Assembly: GCF_040954835.1 (NCBI RefSeq)
Contig: NC_090698.1
Coordinates: forward strand, 7,252,501-7,316,500
Origin: Lepisosteus oculatus
Lineage: Eukaryota > Chordata > Actinopteri > Semionotiformes > Lepisosteidae
Length of the DNA: 64,000 nt
Direction of reading: 5' to 3'
Part shown: positions 35,885-47,514 of the stretch, one piece after another
Position numbering within the stretch: position 1 is the stretch's first letter
How the letters are laid out: every line of letters starts with the position of its first letter
Notes under the pieces: model-generated
Told to the model about the DNA's origin: nothing
Databases searched by the model: none
What the model saw: only the letters and a program-made list of their open reading frames with translations
Translations under genes and position numbers: made by a program

Positions 35885-36068
35885 AAGGCTTCCCCTTGTC
35901 TCCAAAGCATTGTGTCCTCTCCCCAGACTGACCCCTCTCGTACTGTCCATTTGCTCACAGAGCCAAACACGTGGAATTTCAACACCTTATCTCAGTGCGA
36001 ATCTGCTAATAGAAAAAGGAAACACAACATTTTCTGGAATGAGAATACTGTAGTTATAGCTTATGTGC

Positions 36069-36070
<2 letters not shown>
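35885..36070 (-). repeat. dispersed repeat E, copy 2
   Basis: Reverse complement of 23838-24010 with high similarity. It runs into an ATT array at its plus-strand right edge. Confidence 0.8.

Positions 36071-36126
<56 letters not shown>
36069..36126. repeat. (ATT)n microsatellite
   Basis: About 19 ATT units directly after repeat E copy 2. Confidence 0.95.
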
Positions 36127-36249
36127 TAAATACAATTTAGTTGTTATCTCTGCCTGCAGATCCTGTTCTTATTTGCTTGTACATTGCTCAACTGTACACT
36201 GTGTACATTGCTACACATTGTACACTGTAGTTTAGTTCTTACGGTGACT

Positions 36250-36345
36250 AGTGGCCAGGAAGGGCTGTGGCAAAGACCAAGTGTTTGAGACAACATGGTG
36301 ACCAAACAGTACTTTCACAAAGTTTATGATTGTGCCCATAAAAGC
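36250..36345 (-). repeat. dispersed repeat D, copy 2 (fragment)
   Basis: Read on minus: AACTTTGTGAAAGTACTGTT, GGTCACCATGTTGTCTCAAA and CTTGGTCT. This matches 33820-33880. Confidence 0.75.
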
Positions 36346-36404
36346 GCCGTATAAGTGTAAGGAATTTATTTATTTATTATTTAGATAGTTGGCCCTGACG
36401 ATGT

Positions 36405-36740
36405 CCTGCCCATTGAAATCTACATCTTCAATGTGTCAGGAAACAGCTGGATATCAGCATCACGTTGAGCAGCCTGTTCCACACTCCCACAACCCTCTGC
36501 GTAAAGACCAGCCTCCTGTTCTCAGCTTTTAATGCACTTTCACAGCACTGCCTCTCCCGTTCTCTGGTTCGTGTTTCCCTGTTCGTGTCGCCGTCTCTGC
36601 AGATTCTGAATGCTTTTATCAGGTCTCCCCCCAGCCATCTCTGTTCAAGACTACAAAGGTCCAGTGCCTTCTGCTTGTCAGTTTAGGACATTCCATTAAG
36701 CTGACTGCTATTCTCTGAACTCACTCGAGTCACAGATCTT
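36405..36740 (+). repeat. old CR1-like interspersed fragment
   Basis: GCAGCCTGTTCCACACTCCC, ACAACCCTCTGCGTAAAGAC, CTCTGGTTCGTGTTTCCCTG, TTTTATCAGGTCTCCCCCC and CTGCTTGTCAGTTTAGGACA follow the order of the widespread vertebrate consensus. Confidence 0.6.
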
Positions 36741-36879
36741 TTCTATAAGGCAGTATGGGCCACAGCAGACTCCTGACTGCTTCAATGTTATTCTGTACAG
36801 CACAAATCCTCCCCAGCCGTCACAGCTGGTAGGCATGAATTGCACATGTGTGACTGAACGCTGAAAGCTGTTCTTTCTC

Positions 36880-37200
36880 TCGGAAAAACGCGCAGACAGC
36901 CACGCCGCTCCATCAGAAGGAAGGGGCACCAGCCCCGTAGCAGCCGAACGCTCGGGTAGCGGCTGGTTGGGGCTGCCGTGGTTTCCATAGCGACCCCGCT
37001 GCAATGCGGGCTTCTTAAAGCGGAGGACAAAGAGAACAGGGGAGAGACTCGGGGTCGGAGGGTGGGCTTCCGCGGGGCTGCTTGAAGAACTGTGACTGGG
37101 GCCTGCCGTGGCGCTGCGGAAACCAGACCCGCCCGGACGTGTCTGATCGGACCGAGCCCGGGGCCGAGCGCGACTGCCACACAGGAGGACAGGTCTCTGC
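36880..37200. promoter_or_regulatory. CpG-rich block with X-box-like motif
   Basis: CpG is dense (for example GTAGCAGCCGAACGCTCGGG, CCCGCCCGGACGTG). GTTTCCATAGCGAC at 36981-36994 resembles the RFX X-box half-site pair. It could be an alternative promoter of the sialyltransferase gene or a conserved island. No transcript edge was visible. Confidence 0.35.
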
Positions 37201-37615
37201 CGGAGCAGCAGTGCAGGGAATGTCAACGCGCCAGAGCAGCGTTCAGCGCCAGACCTGGCAGCGGTCAGTGCAGTGCGTGCAGCTGCACCGCGGCAACGTA
37301 ATACGCAGTGCAGTACAGCGTCTTCGCGTGGACAGCGCGGGGCAGTGCAGCAGGGTGGACAGAAATGCCGCCCACAGCAGCAACGTGCAGTGCAGGCAGT
37401 AGAGCAGTAGGTCTACTGCTGTAGGCAGTAGAGGTCATTAATGTGCTGCTCACTACAGACATGGGCAACGCTGCAGTAGTGTGCAGTACAGTGCAGTGGT
37501 GTTCAGTATAGCACAGTAAAGGTCAGCAGTACAGTACAATAACATGCAGTAATGTGCAGTGCTGCAGTAATGTACCGTACATTAACAGGCAGCAGAGTTT
37601 AGTTAAGTGCAGTAA
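37200..37615. repeat. degenerate CAGT/GCAGTACAG-rich tract
   Basis: Dozens of GCAGT, CAGTA and ACAGTGCAG words recur without fixed period, for example GTGCAGTACAGTGCAGTGG. It is the largest of three similar tracts. Confidence 0.6.
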
Positions 37616-37619
37616 TAGA

Positions 37620-38330
37620 ACCCCAATTGTTTTGTGTGTTTTAACAGCTGTGGTTGTAACGTGTTTAGTTTTGCTGGGTGGGGACGTGGGTTGGGACATT
37701 GTGGATGGATGTCTTAATTTTCTGCTCCTACACTGCCTGACACTAAACATACACACCTAGCATGCCTGACCCTGGTACACCCTCTCCCCTCCTCCTCACC
37801 TCTCCATCTTCTCCGTGACCTGAAAATGTGAGTCAGATTCCTCCATCTCCAGCACAAGCAAGCCTGTCTGCTTCCTGCTTCCTGTTTTCCCGATGGGATT
37901 CAGATTTCCTCTCCCTCTCTCAACCCCCCCTCCCCCTACTGAGCAGAATCTTAAAGATTGGCCGGAAATCAAGCTGCCTTCTTTCACTGCAGCTTGGCAG
38001 CAGCTACCCTGAGGAGGAAGCCGATCTACAGGCACTTTGCTGGATTCAGGACGGTGAAATTAAAGTTGAACAGTTGATGTAGACATCAGCAGGCTTTTTC
38101 AAAGGAGACCTGATTTCTTACAAGAGCTTGGTGAGGCATGCGTTTTAACAAACATTACAATCATGTAAAAACATCCAAATGACCTCTGACCACTATTTAC
38201 ATTGGACAAGTACTGACATTATTAAGCATATTTTTGCATCACTGCATGACAGGAACATCACCACCAGATGATCAGCTGCAAAGCTGGGCCTGGTCAGCTC
38301 TGGAATTGGAGACCTATGAGGAAAACTATG
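37620..38330. other. no gene recognised
   Basis: Mixed sequence with a CT-rich part at about 37790-37940. Confidence 0.5.
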
Positions 38331-38334
38331 TTGC

Positions 38335-38866
38335 AACTGCAGGTGGTGTTGGTGGACCAGTAGGTGGTGCTCTTCTCTTTGGACCACAGATTGCCAGCCA
38401 ATGTCCCAGTAGGTGACATGGTGGCATTAGCAATGCTGCCTCACAGCACTTGAGCCCTGGGTTTAATCCCGGACCTGTGTTGCTGTCTGTGTGGAGTCTG
38501 TATGTCCCCCCCCCCCCCCCTTGGCTGCTCCCAGTATGGTGACTGGGAACTGTCCTGTCTTGCAGATGCAATGTTAAACTGAAGATTGTGACTAATCATG
38601 TGTTAAAGTTAATTCTTTAACACTTTTTCAGTGGGTAGGGGTGTTAACCCTGGTGTTAGTCATAATTCCACTCTGGGAGTGCACACTGTTCTTCCTAACA
38701 TTTTCCAGAAGTGTCAATTTTGAAGTAAATTATCAATTTCTCCACCTGATATACATAATGACTGCCCAAGATCAAAGTAGCATTTTAGTGTTGGGTTCCT
38801 GCTAATGTATATCTAAAGTACTTGAGATGCATACTGTAAAGTAATAATAATTCCTTACATTTTTCT
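38335..38866 (+). repeat. family C repeat, nearly full, interrupted by a family B SINE
   Basis: The 5' piece 38335-38410 has GGTGTTGGTGGACCAGTAGG. The rest, 38531-38866, has CAGATGCAATGTTAAACTGA, GGGGTGTTAACCCTGGTGTT, AATTTCTCCACCTGATATAC, AATGACTGCCCAAGATCA and TTGAGATGCATACTGTAAAG. A family B head sits between the pieces. Confidence 0.65.
38412..38520 (+). repeat. family B SINE head inserted in family C
   Basis: TGGCATTAGCAATGCTGCCT, CACAGC and GGGTTTAATCCCGGAC form a tRNA-like head with A- and B-box-like parts. GCTGTCTGTGTGGAGT and a run of about 15 C follow. Confidence 0.7.
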
Positions 38867-38940
38867 AGCGCTTTTCTGGACACTCCACTCAAAGCGCTTT
38901 ACAGGTAGTGGGGACTCCCCTCCACCACCACCAGTGTGCA
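38840..38940 (-). repeat. family C repeat 3' end, minus copy
   Basis: Reverse complement of the 26605 and 35790 ends: CTTTTCTGGACACTCCACTC, AAAGCGCTTTACAGGTAG and CCTCCACCACCACCAG. Confidence 0.85.
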
Positions 38941-39145
38941 CTGCAGTGGAGTGCAGTACTGTGTACTCCAGTATAGTGACAGGTTACAGCACTGTGCTGT
39001 GTAGTACATTACAACACAATGGACACTGAGGCAGGACAATGGAGTGCAATAGGTGGAGACAGTAGCATGCAGCTAAGCACTGACAAGGGCATTACTGTAG
39101 CACGACCCAGAACAGTCAGCACAGGACACTGAGTAAGTACGATGA
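38930..39145. repeat. degenerate CAGT-rich tract
   Basis: GTGCACTGCAGTGGAGTGCA, GTACTGTGTACTCCAGTA and AGCACTGTGCTGTGTAGTAC. Same word usage as 4140-4320 and 37200-37615. Confidence 0.5.
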
Positions 39146-39589
39146 ATCTTAATTCACACAATGCAATAGAATGTAGCAGAGTCTAGTGCATTACAGAACC
39201 AAAAGATGCAGCACAGAATATAACTAGAGCAGGATGTCAGAGTTCTGCAAACACAGGGGCATCCGGGGCAAGAAGCAAATGCACAAGCCGACTGTGCACC
39301 CGCTGACTGCACGCTGTCGATTGCAGCCACTGTGACTGCATGCGCCACCTAATCTAGCACACACGGACACTGACCGGCAGCGCGCGCACACACAGCTTGA
39401 CGGAAGGAAACAATCTCGGTGCCTCTAGGACCCAACTGCTGCCCATGTGATTCACCCAAACACCCCCCCTTTCCTCTGCAGTGTTTTTGCCCCGCTAGTC
39501 CCAATTCAATGCGGGGAAGACCGCGCCGCCTGTGAGCTCCAAGGACTCTCGGTGTCCCGCATGCCGCACCGCGACAGATGAAGGCCGGC

Positions 39590-39999
39590 ACTGAACCTGC
39601 CCCGTGCCAGTGAGGCGTTAGCAGCAGCGGCCGACAGCACAGAACGGCGCTATGCTGTCGCGCTCATCTACCGCAGCCCCGGGGATGGCGACCGCAGTAA
39701 TGTAACATCGCATCAGCGCTGTACGCCGGGTACGGGTATTAGGAAGAGACAGCCGGGGCTGGGCGGAGGAGGGGTGCCACAGAAGGTGGGAGGAGAAAGA
39801 GATGTGCGCGCCTGCTTCTACACGACCGCCGACTTCTCTTCGTCTTGTTAATGTTTTGTCTTCTCGAAGGTAAACTCTCTCTCTCCTCGAAGCCACCCAC
39901 AGTTGCGCAGCGCGCCCAGTGGGTGCAGAGGAAATGTCCGGTCTGCAAGAGACTGTCGTCTGAGGAGACGCGCACACATCAAGAGGAATTGGCTATAAG
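39590..39999 (+). other. CpG-rich promoter region and probable non-coding first exon of the st6gal gene
   Basis: A CpG-dense block (CAGCAGCGGCCGACAGCAC, GCGCAGCGCGCCCAG) ends at a strong donor, GGCTATAAG|GTAAGCAG, at 39999/40000. The next plus-strand gene has an acceptor 15 bases before its ATG at 48034, so it needs a leader exon. ST6GAL genes typically have untranslated 5' exons. The left edge is unknown, and the implied intron is about 8 kb. Confidence 0.45.
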
Positions 40000-40804
40000 G
40001 TAAGCAGACTGTTCTCTCATCAGCGTCTGGTTTCGCTGCAAAACGTTTGCATTCTGTTACCAACCCTATTGCGGTCTTAGCTCTCAATACAAAAAAATCC
40101 AAAAAAAATTTCAAATACAGTCAGTTCACTTGCCTTGTTGCCCATTAAAAGAGGCAGGCACGTACTGTACTGTGCAGTTTGCATCCTGTGAATTCTTTGA
40201 CCGCTTCCGTCGGTATTCTTCATTTCATCAGACCGCTGCCGTATTGTAAGGTACTGTAAGACGGGACAATTTCGACGATCTGTTTTTTTTTATTTTTTTT
40301 AGCGCAGACGCTGCTTTTGGAGTAATTAAAGCAAACTCTCCTGTTTACGGTCCTCACCGCGTCGCCGCGTTCAGTGTCCCCGGCAATTAATAGTTCACAT
40401 GGGCTGCAGCAGGGACTGTTCCCTCGACAACGCGTGTTTCCAGCAGGGAAAACAGGCAAGCGGAGGAAAAACTGCTCTTTTAAAAGCAAGGAGAAAATAG
40501 AGAAACTACAAGCTATAGCCTAGATCGTGCTGAAGGTTATTCTTTAGTTCATTTCCATGTTCATCTAAATCTGAAATGGAAAAACATCATTGCGAACCAC
40601 CCCAAAAAACGGAGCTGTAACTGAACAGCTGTGCTCCCGTGGTGAAGTCTGCTGCATGAGCCAGTTCAAGGTGCAGGGAAGTTTGCGAAGACAGGACCAG
40701 CCTTGGACCCAACAGGTCCCCTCTTTGGAGCGCCGATCTTGTCCTTCCTGGATTCCAAAGCCACACAAACCCCAGGCATGAGATCAGTGTGAAAAGTGCT
40801 CAGC

Positions 40805-41000
40805 GCGGTGGAGCCTTGCGGTGAGTTCAATTCCTGGGGTGCTGTCTGTGTGGAGTTTGCATGTTCTTCCCGTGTTCACAATCCAGTAGGTTAATTGGCC
40901 CTGGTGTGAGCGTGTGTCCTGTCCAAAGTGGATCTTATACCCATTGCTTGCCAGGATAGATTCCAGCTCCCCTGTGACTCTAAATTGCACAAAGCTGGGT
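40805..41000 (+). repeat. family B repeat, copy
   Basis: GGTGCTGTCTGTGTGGAGTT, TGCATGTTCTTCCCGTGTT, AGGTTAATTGGCCCTGGTGT and GCTTGCCAGGATAGATTCC. Internally shortened. Confidence 0.75.
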
Positions 41001-41004
41001 GTCC

Positions 41005-41344
41005 CAGTGTGGGGACTGGGGGCTGTGCTGTCTTGCAGATTTGCTAAGCTGAGGATCTGACTAGTTGATCATTACAGATCCTGTAGCTAACTCACTGTTC
41101 TTTCAGATTCATTTAGGGTAAGCATGCATGCAAGTTCCTGTTCCCCTGGTCACATCCGAACAGGATGAGCTTTTTGAGATGAGCGTCATTGCCGACTTAT
41201 AGACTGATTGCTTCAAATCTCCGAACGGGAGCAATTCTGAGCCAGAATCTGGCTGGTGCTGTAAGCAGTGTTGGTGGCCCAGTAGGGAGCACTCTTCCCT
41301 CTAAATCAGAATCCCAAAACCAGCTTTTCTGTAAAGTGATGTAA
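41005..41344 (+). repeat. family C repeat pieces, left of LINE insertion
   Basis: GTCCCAGTGTGGGGACTGGG and TGCTGTCTTGCAGATTTGCT, then a later piece GTGTTGGTGGCCCAGTAGGG and AGCACTCTTCCCTCTAAATC. The family appears to resume at 42435 beyond the LINE. Confidence 0.5.
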
Positions 41345-42430
41345 TAATAATAATAAACTTTATTTTATATAGCGCCTTTAAAGGTGGCTTCTCAAAGCGC
41401 TTTAGAGAATGACAACAACAATAAATAAAAAGAATACACAAGATAAAACACAATTACAATACACAGAGGAGACCGTGGATGGTGGTACTAAGAAAAGCAG
41501 AGGGGTGAAGAATGGAACCAGTTAAATAAAGGCTTTTCTAAAGAAGAAGGTTTGGAGTCTGGATTTGAAGGAGTTTAGAGAAGGTGCTTCTCTGATATCC
41601 TTGGGGAAAGAGTTCCAGAGCTTGGGGGCATAACAGGAGAAGGCCCTGTCACCCATACAATGTAGACAGGCTTGGGGGACAGTAAGGAGACCAGAATTAG
41701 ACGAGCGAAGGTTGCGAGGTGGGGAGTAGGGCGATAATAGTTCAGACAGGTACTGAGGTGCCAGGCCATGCAGAGCCTTGTAGGTGAGCACGAGGATTTT
41801 AAAGTCTACACGGAAGTTGACCGGAAGCCAGTGCAAGGACTCCAGGATAGGAGTAATGTGATCATTTGCACTAGACCTGGTCAGGATTCTGGCTGCTGAA
41901 TTTTGGACATACTGCAGTTGGTTCAAAGTAGATTTAGATACCCCAGCGAGTAGAGCATTACAGTAGTCAATTTGAGAGAACACAAATGTGTTGATCAGCT
42001 TTTAACCCACAGTTAGTGATAGCATAGGGTGTAATCTAGTGATATTTCTGAGGTGAAAAAAAGATGTTTTGACAATATGCTGCACATGTGGGTCGAATCG
42101 AATATAACCCCAAGGTTTTTCAATTTAGGTTGAAGCTCAAGTACGGAACCATCTACAGATAGGGTTACAGGACTGGCTTTTCGAAGTTGATGGGGGGTGC
42201 CAATAAGCATGACTTCAGACTTGTCGCAGTTAAGATGAAGGAAATTTTGAGTCATCCAAATTTTTATGTCAGAGAAGCAATTAGATAGAATAGAGACAGC
42301 CACATCAGTGCCAGGTTTGGTATGGATGTATATTTGAGTATCGTCAGCGTAGAAATGAAAACTGAGGCCATGTGATCTTAAAAGCTGACCAAGTGGAAAC
42401 ACGTAAATGCTGAAGAGCAATGTAGCAGAA
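41345..42430 (-). mobile_element. L2-like LINE, 5'-truncated reverse transcriptase remnant
   Basis: On the minus strand, FHFYADDTQIYI (the catalytic YADD motif) and DIKIWMTQNFLHLNCDKSEV lie in 42420-42013. SQIDYCNALLAGVSKSTLNQ, ITPILESLHWLPV, KILVLTYKALHGLAPQYLSE, GDRAFSCYAPKLWNSFPKDI and FKSRLQTFFFRKAF lie in 41983-41522. A frameshift and a stop (around 42010-42090) separate the two. The 3' end has a short L2-type tail, with CGCTTTGAGAAGCC-like bases and TTATTATTATTA in unit orientation. The 5' part of the RT and the endonuclease are absent. Confidence 0.9.
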
Positions 42431-42434
42431 GTCT

Positions 42435-42665
42435 TTCTTTGCTACATTAAACGGAGCTCCTGACTTGCTCATTAAAGTTCCCTGAGAGTAGCACTCAGTG
42501 TAAGAGTGGTGGTTTCCTGGCTGAATTCTACTCTGGGCTTGAATAATCTAGTCGCCCTAAATCGTCCCCCTTAATTCATGGTGGATGATGTGCACCCCTT
42601 TTAATGTATTAAGTGTTTTAGATCCTCTGAGAGGAAATGCACTGTATGAAAATTGCTAGAATTTT
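42435..42665 (+). repeat. family C repeat continuation, right of LINE insertion
   Basis: TGACTTGCTCATTAAAGTTC, GGTTTCCTGGCTGAATTCTA, AATCTAGTCGCCCTAAATCG and TGCACTGTATGAAAATTGCT resemble the later part of the same family. Confidence 0.45.
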
Positions 42666-42669
42666 CCCT

Positions 42670-45600
42670 CACCAACGGTTGGGGATTACATTCCTAAAGA
42701 GCTGGTAAATCCCCCAGTCTGTGGGAAACAGGTGGTCAGGTTACCACAGTGGCATGTGTCAAAATCAGCAATGGCTAACACATTGTGTAGATTTCTCCCC
42801 TAAAATTCACCAATTCCGAAACCAGAATTTTAGTTCATCATATGAAAGGAATGAAATAAAACAGTAAAATGGAGCGTTGTTTACCCTGAATCCCGAGACC
42901 TGTGCATGACAAAAGACCCAGACTCAGGAGAGCACTGGGGTCACGTGTCGCAGGCTGGTGTGAAAAGTGTGAAACTGCAGGCACACCAGGGAGGTGCACC
43001 AGACGAGACAACAACACCACATCCTGAGCTGGCAGTACTTTCTGAAGCTTTCCGGGAGCATAACCGTGAGTGAGCTAGGGCTTCCCTGTGCTTGTGAAGA
43101 GTAGCACTCGATATCGAAACCAGGTGGGAGAGTCCCGTGGTGGGGCAGGGACGCCTGTAGCACCTCGTCCCTGGATGATGAACACAGGTCATCCGCATCA
43201 TCAAGCCACTTCACTAGTCCTGTGTGCTCTTTTACGAGTGTCAGATGGCAGGCCTGCAAGATAAATTTGCGTGCATCAACTTAACCGCCCAGTGCTCCTG
43301 TCCTTCAATATGGAAATGTCACATTCGTAGGGGTACAATTAGGGATTCCAGTGGAATTTCCACAAAAATCTATGGAACTGCTACCATCACCATTCCAGGA
43401 TTGTGGAGTACACCGCTATTAAGCCACAGAACACTTCTTGTCTTCAAAGACGTCATTGGCTTTGCTGTGCCATGTTAGTCGGGTCAGATCAATCCCTCTG
43501 TAAGAGTCGGCAACTGCTCAATTTTCCTCCTTTTGTTTGCTCTTTGTTGCTTGACAGAACTATGTAATTTACACCTGCAGCTCCGATTGATGGGAATTGC
43601 TAAATTGGGTCCCGTCTCACTGGTGTCGACATGAGTCCTCCGCTCACCGTACTCAACCTGGGCCAGAGGAAGACGAAGTGCAGAACGTGGGGGAAGAAAA
43701 ACGACAGGCCTGTAAGCTGGTTCATTCACATGCAGTCCACAGACGTCTCAATTAACATGCAGTGTGCAGCCTTTGAGTTAACAAGAGTCCCCTTATAGGA
43801 AAGTGCAGAAGCAGCTACTGCTCCTCTGCTGTTTGGGATAAAAGATATGAGGAGCGTGCAAGGATACTGGCTCTAACTGTCCTGATTTAGTCTCCAGTTT
43901 GCAGTAAGACAGTCTGAGCACGTACTATTGCGTCAGGTTAGAGGAAATGCCTTAGCGGACCATCTCATGCAGAGATATTGCTCGGGAGGCACTCGGCGTC
44001 ATTTTGACTTTTTCCAGTGCTGCATGTTTATCATGCTTACTGATTTCGACAAGGATCATGTACTTGTTTGTGGTGTCTGTAGGCTGTAGTGTCGCTCCAA
44101 ACAAAATAAAACCATGGCTGGTTTCAAAGGTGTCCTTGGTGATTAAGGTTATTGACGGGAACATGAAGATGTTACCTTGCACACGATGGATCACAATGAA
44201 CCTGTGACGCTGAAAGTCAAGGCAGTGTTTGTTCTGCTGCTGGTCTCGCAATAAGCAAAATAAATGCGGTGTCTCAGATTTCAGTTCATAATGGAGGAGT
44301 AACGTTAATGCTCCCCTTCAGGCCAGACCGCAGGCAGATGTCTTCCATATTGTTTTCCCTTCTGCCACTCTCCATCGCAGCTCTCCCTCTAGTCTAAAGC
44401 ACACAATTATCAGGTCTGCTTTAACTGGCTATAAATAACAGTGCTCTCCTTTCCCTGCTTCTCTCCACCCTCCCTGTCCCTGTTCTATTGCTGATTCTCC
44501 CTCCTCTTCTCCACTGTCTCTTTCTATTGCTTTTCTGTCTCTCTTCCTTTGTCTTTCACTTTTTAAAAACAAATTTGCCCTAAGCGTTCTCTTAGCCCAG
44601 TGCCTAAAAAAAGCTAGTCAGCTGATCAACAGACCCCGAGAGAGACGTATCTTTACATGCAGACGTGAGGCTAGTCTGAGATCTGCTCTGTGCAGCAGCA
44701 GTGCTCAGGGGCCTGTGACGAAAACTCCCCGCCTTGTCTCATAAACGCAGATGCAAGACCGCTGGGGTGTCCCGTCCTCGCCCTGGAGGGCCAGCGTGAC
44801 TTCAGGGTTTCATTCAGAAATACCAGGCAGGCATACCAGGAGCTGCTGAAGAGACCTAGAGTACCTGCAGACACACTGGCTGTTAAAACAGCAACCTGCT
44901 GTATTAAGATGCTATTGAAACCAGTGACCCTGGGCCTTCAGATAATAGGCCTCCACCTTTTCAATTGTCCCCCTACAGCAACGTCATTTAATTTCACGTG
45001 GCTGGCAGTGATTCGTATCCTGTCATGTAAAAACGCTCATGGACAATCATGAGCTTGACGTGCACAACTGCACGACTGGAAAGCAGAATAGACCGACTTG
45101 ATCCAAAGTAATTCTATACTTGTAAAAAACATTGTGGTTGCCATCAGGTCTCCTCGGAGCTGTCTGGACCTGCATCTGACTGCTTTGCTCTGGAGCACGG
45201 AGTGGGAACATGACAGGACAGAACAGGTGCTCTATTTCTCGCCTTCTACAAGCGAAGGCAGGCGGCAGCTGCTAAGATTATAAAGCCAACTGTGAATAAT
45301 TAGTCCCTTCTGGCTCTGTCTGGCAGGCTTGTTCTGTGTATGAGGGTTTTATACATAAGGCATGCATGTGCGAGTCTATCAGAGCTATCGCCGCTCTTCC
45401 ACTCTGCTTCAAGACCTTGCTTGCTTCATTGATCCTCAATAACAGTGGTGGCCTTGCTGCCAAATACTCTCAAACAATCAAGCACTAGCTAAGAAAATCC
45501 GAAATATGGGTTAGAACGATCTCAGCTATGACAAACTATTTGTCAGACGAGCGTGTCTCAAGAGTAGCTTCAGCTGTGAAATCACAGAAGTGGGGCCTAA

Positions 45601-46285
45601 GTGTTACCAACAGAACACACCACTTGGGCCACTGGTGAGACGGGAAAAGTATCTTGTATAGACTAGAAGAGCAAGTGAGAATAGAGAAGAATCCACCCTG
45701 TCCTGCCATGTTGTTAGATAATGGTGCATTTGGAATATTTGGAATAACTATTGGAATGACTCATTGTCCAAAATAGTGCAAATGGCTCAGCACTGGCTAT
45801 GTCCCACAAGGCTTGAGGATCATAAAATAGTAAGGCACCAGCAGTTTTACTAAGTGTGCTGTGTTAATGGGAAAGACGGCTGCTATAAGCGACTTCAGAA
45901 GACGTGAATGTGGGTGCATGTGCCCTCTGAAGGCAACAGCAGACAAGGCTAATGTTTTACATTAGACAGCTTCAAGGCAACAAAAAAATACACTGAAATG
46001 AACAAACAACTTTGTCCAGAAGAAGCTACTGAACTCTAATCTATAGGTTCCCACAATTCACAGCTGTGAAAATATAGCGGCATCATTGCTGGACACTGAT
46101 AGAACTGTAATAGGATGTTTTTTTTGGTAGCACACTACAAAATTGCCCTTTTTTCCTAATCTTACCCCCCACCTGTCAACACCAGGGCCCTCCAAATTGC
46201 AGTCCTGGAATACCCTTAGCCCTTTGAGCCTCTTCCAAGTCAAGACAGATGTGGAATTTGGGAGATGAGTTCCGACTTGCAAAAC
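42670..46285. other. st6gal leader intron, nothing recognised
   Basis: Mixed DNA with a CT-rich tract at about 44450-44560. A 99-codon minus frame at 43952-44251 looks fairly protein-like but matches nothing I know. Confidence 0.5.
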
Positions 46286-46286
46286 G

Positions 46287-46314
46287 GTGTGTGTGTGTGT
46301 GTGTGGGGGGGGGG
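46287..46314. repeat. (GT)n followed by G-run
   Basis: About nine GT units, then about ten G. Confidence 0.95.
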
Positions 46315-47339
46315 TTGGATCTATTCCTGCATGTTTTCCGTTTTTACTCCAGCCTTATAAGGGGGTTTGACAAAATCTGAGTACTTAACTTGACCCCTGG
46401 GGAGAAATAAAGTATTTTAAAGAGAATTAAAGACACTGCCTGGTTTGAGAAAAGAAATACATTCATGCTTTCCCTCCCGTGCTCCATCCCAGGGCAACAT
46501 TCCAGGTACTATTTCAGAATCAGGAATGGAGGGATTTCCCCTCTTCTATGGACTGCTCCGGCTTTTGTCATTACTGTTGTTGCTTTGGTTTGGTTTTGAA
46601 AACCCTTCCCTTTATTCTCAGCCCTGTTGTGGCTTATTCTCCTGCAGGTTTTTGTGGAATTCCCCATAAATACCCAAACAGACAAATTTCAGCCCCTTCA
46701 GCAACAGACGGCTTTGTGTCTGAAACCACTAAAATCAAAAGCAGAAGTCTTTTTTTAAACACATTATTTCTATTTTATGCAGTGTTGTTTGTGAACAACC
46801 TCCTAGAGGTTGACTTGTCCACCATTAAGGCTGGCTGGAAATCAGTACTCCGGTTTCAAGATGCACTCCAGCCATTACTCTAATTCTTGACTCTGCATTT
46901 ACACCTACGTGGTAAAATGCTTAGGCTTGCATTCAGAGAACTGTTCAGCACTGTGAGCTTTAGTAAAGGGGGCACCCGAGGTAATACAACAGTTTAACCC
47001 TTTAACAGGAGAGATTAAAGCCCCCGCCTTTCCATTTGTGGAATACAACTCATAATACTTTGGCTCACCTTTAAAAGTTTGAAAGGTTTGGCTTCTGATT
47101 AAAATCAGTGATGTCTTAATTCCATATACACCTGCTGTCCTTTCTCACTCCTTGGACTCTGGCCCTTCATTAGTTCCGGGCATAAGACCCCAAACCCTGG
47201 GAGACAGCTCTCTGTTCTGTTGCTCCAGGACTGTGGAAGGATACTAGACAGCCAGAACATTTCAAAATCCTGCCTTGAATCTCACTTTTATAATCTTTTT
47301 TAAGTCGAGTGACTGAATGTATTGGTATATTACTGTCTC

Positions 47340-47430
47340 TTGTTGCTTCACTGTGAAGGACCTTGAGATGTTGCATCATGAAAGGTGCTATATTAAGATT
47401 ATCAATGTCATCATTATTATTACTGCACTG
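47340..47430 (+). repeat. L2-like 3' tail fragment
   Basis: AAGGACCTTGAGATGTTGCA, AAAGGTGCTATATTAAG and CATTATTATTA form a typical L2-type end. A related end, AAAGTGCTTTGAGATGTTGG, lies at 49620. Confidence 0.55.
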
Positions 47431-47514
47431 TAGTCCACTCCTCCCCTCCACAAAAAGAGCTGTTAAACAGAAATTAGGGAGTCAAATTCTGATCTCACAC
47501 TTCCACTCTCCTAC

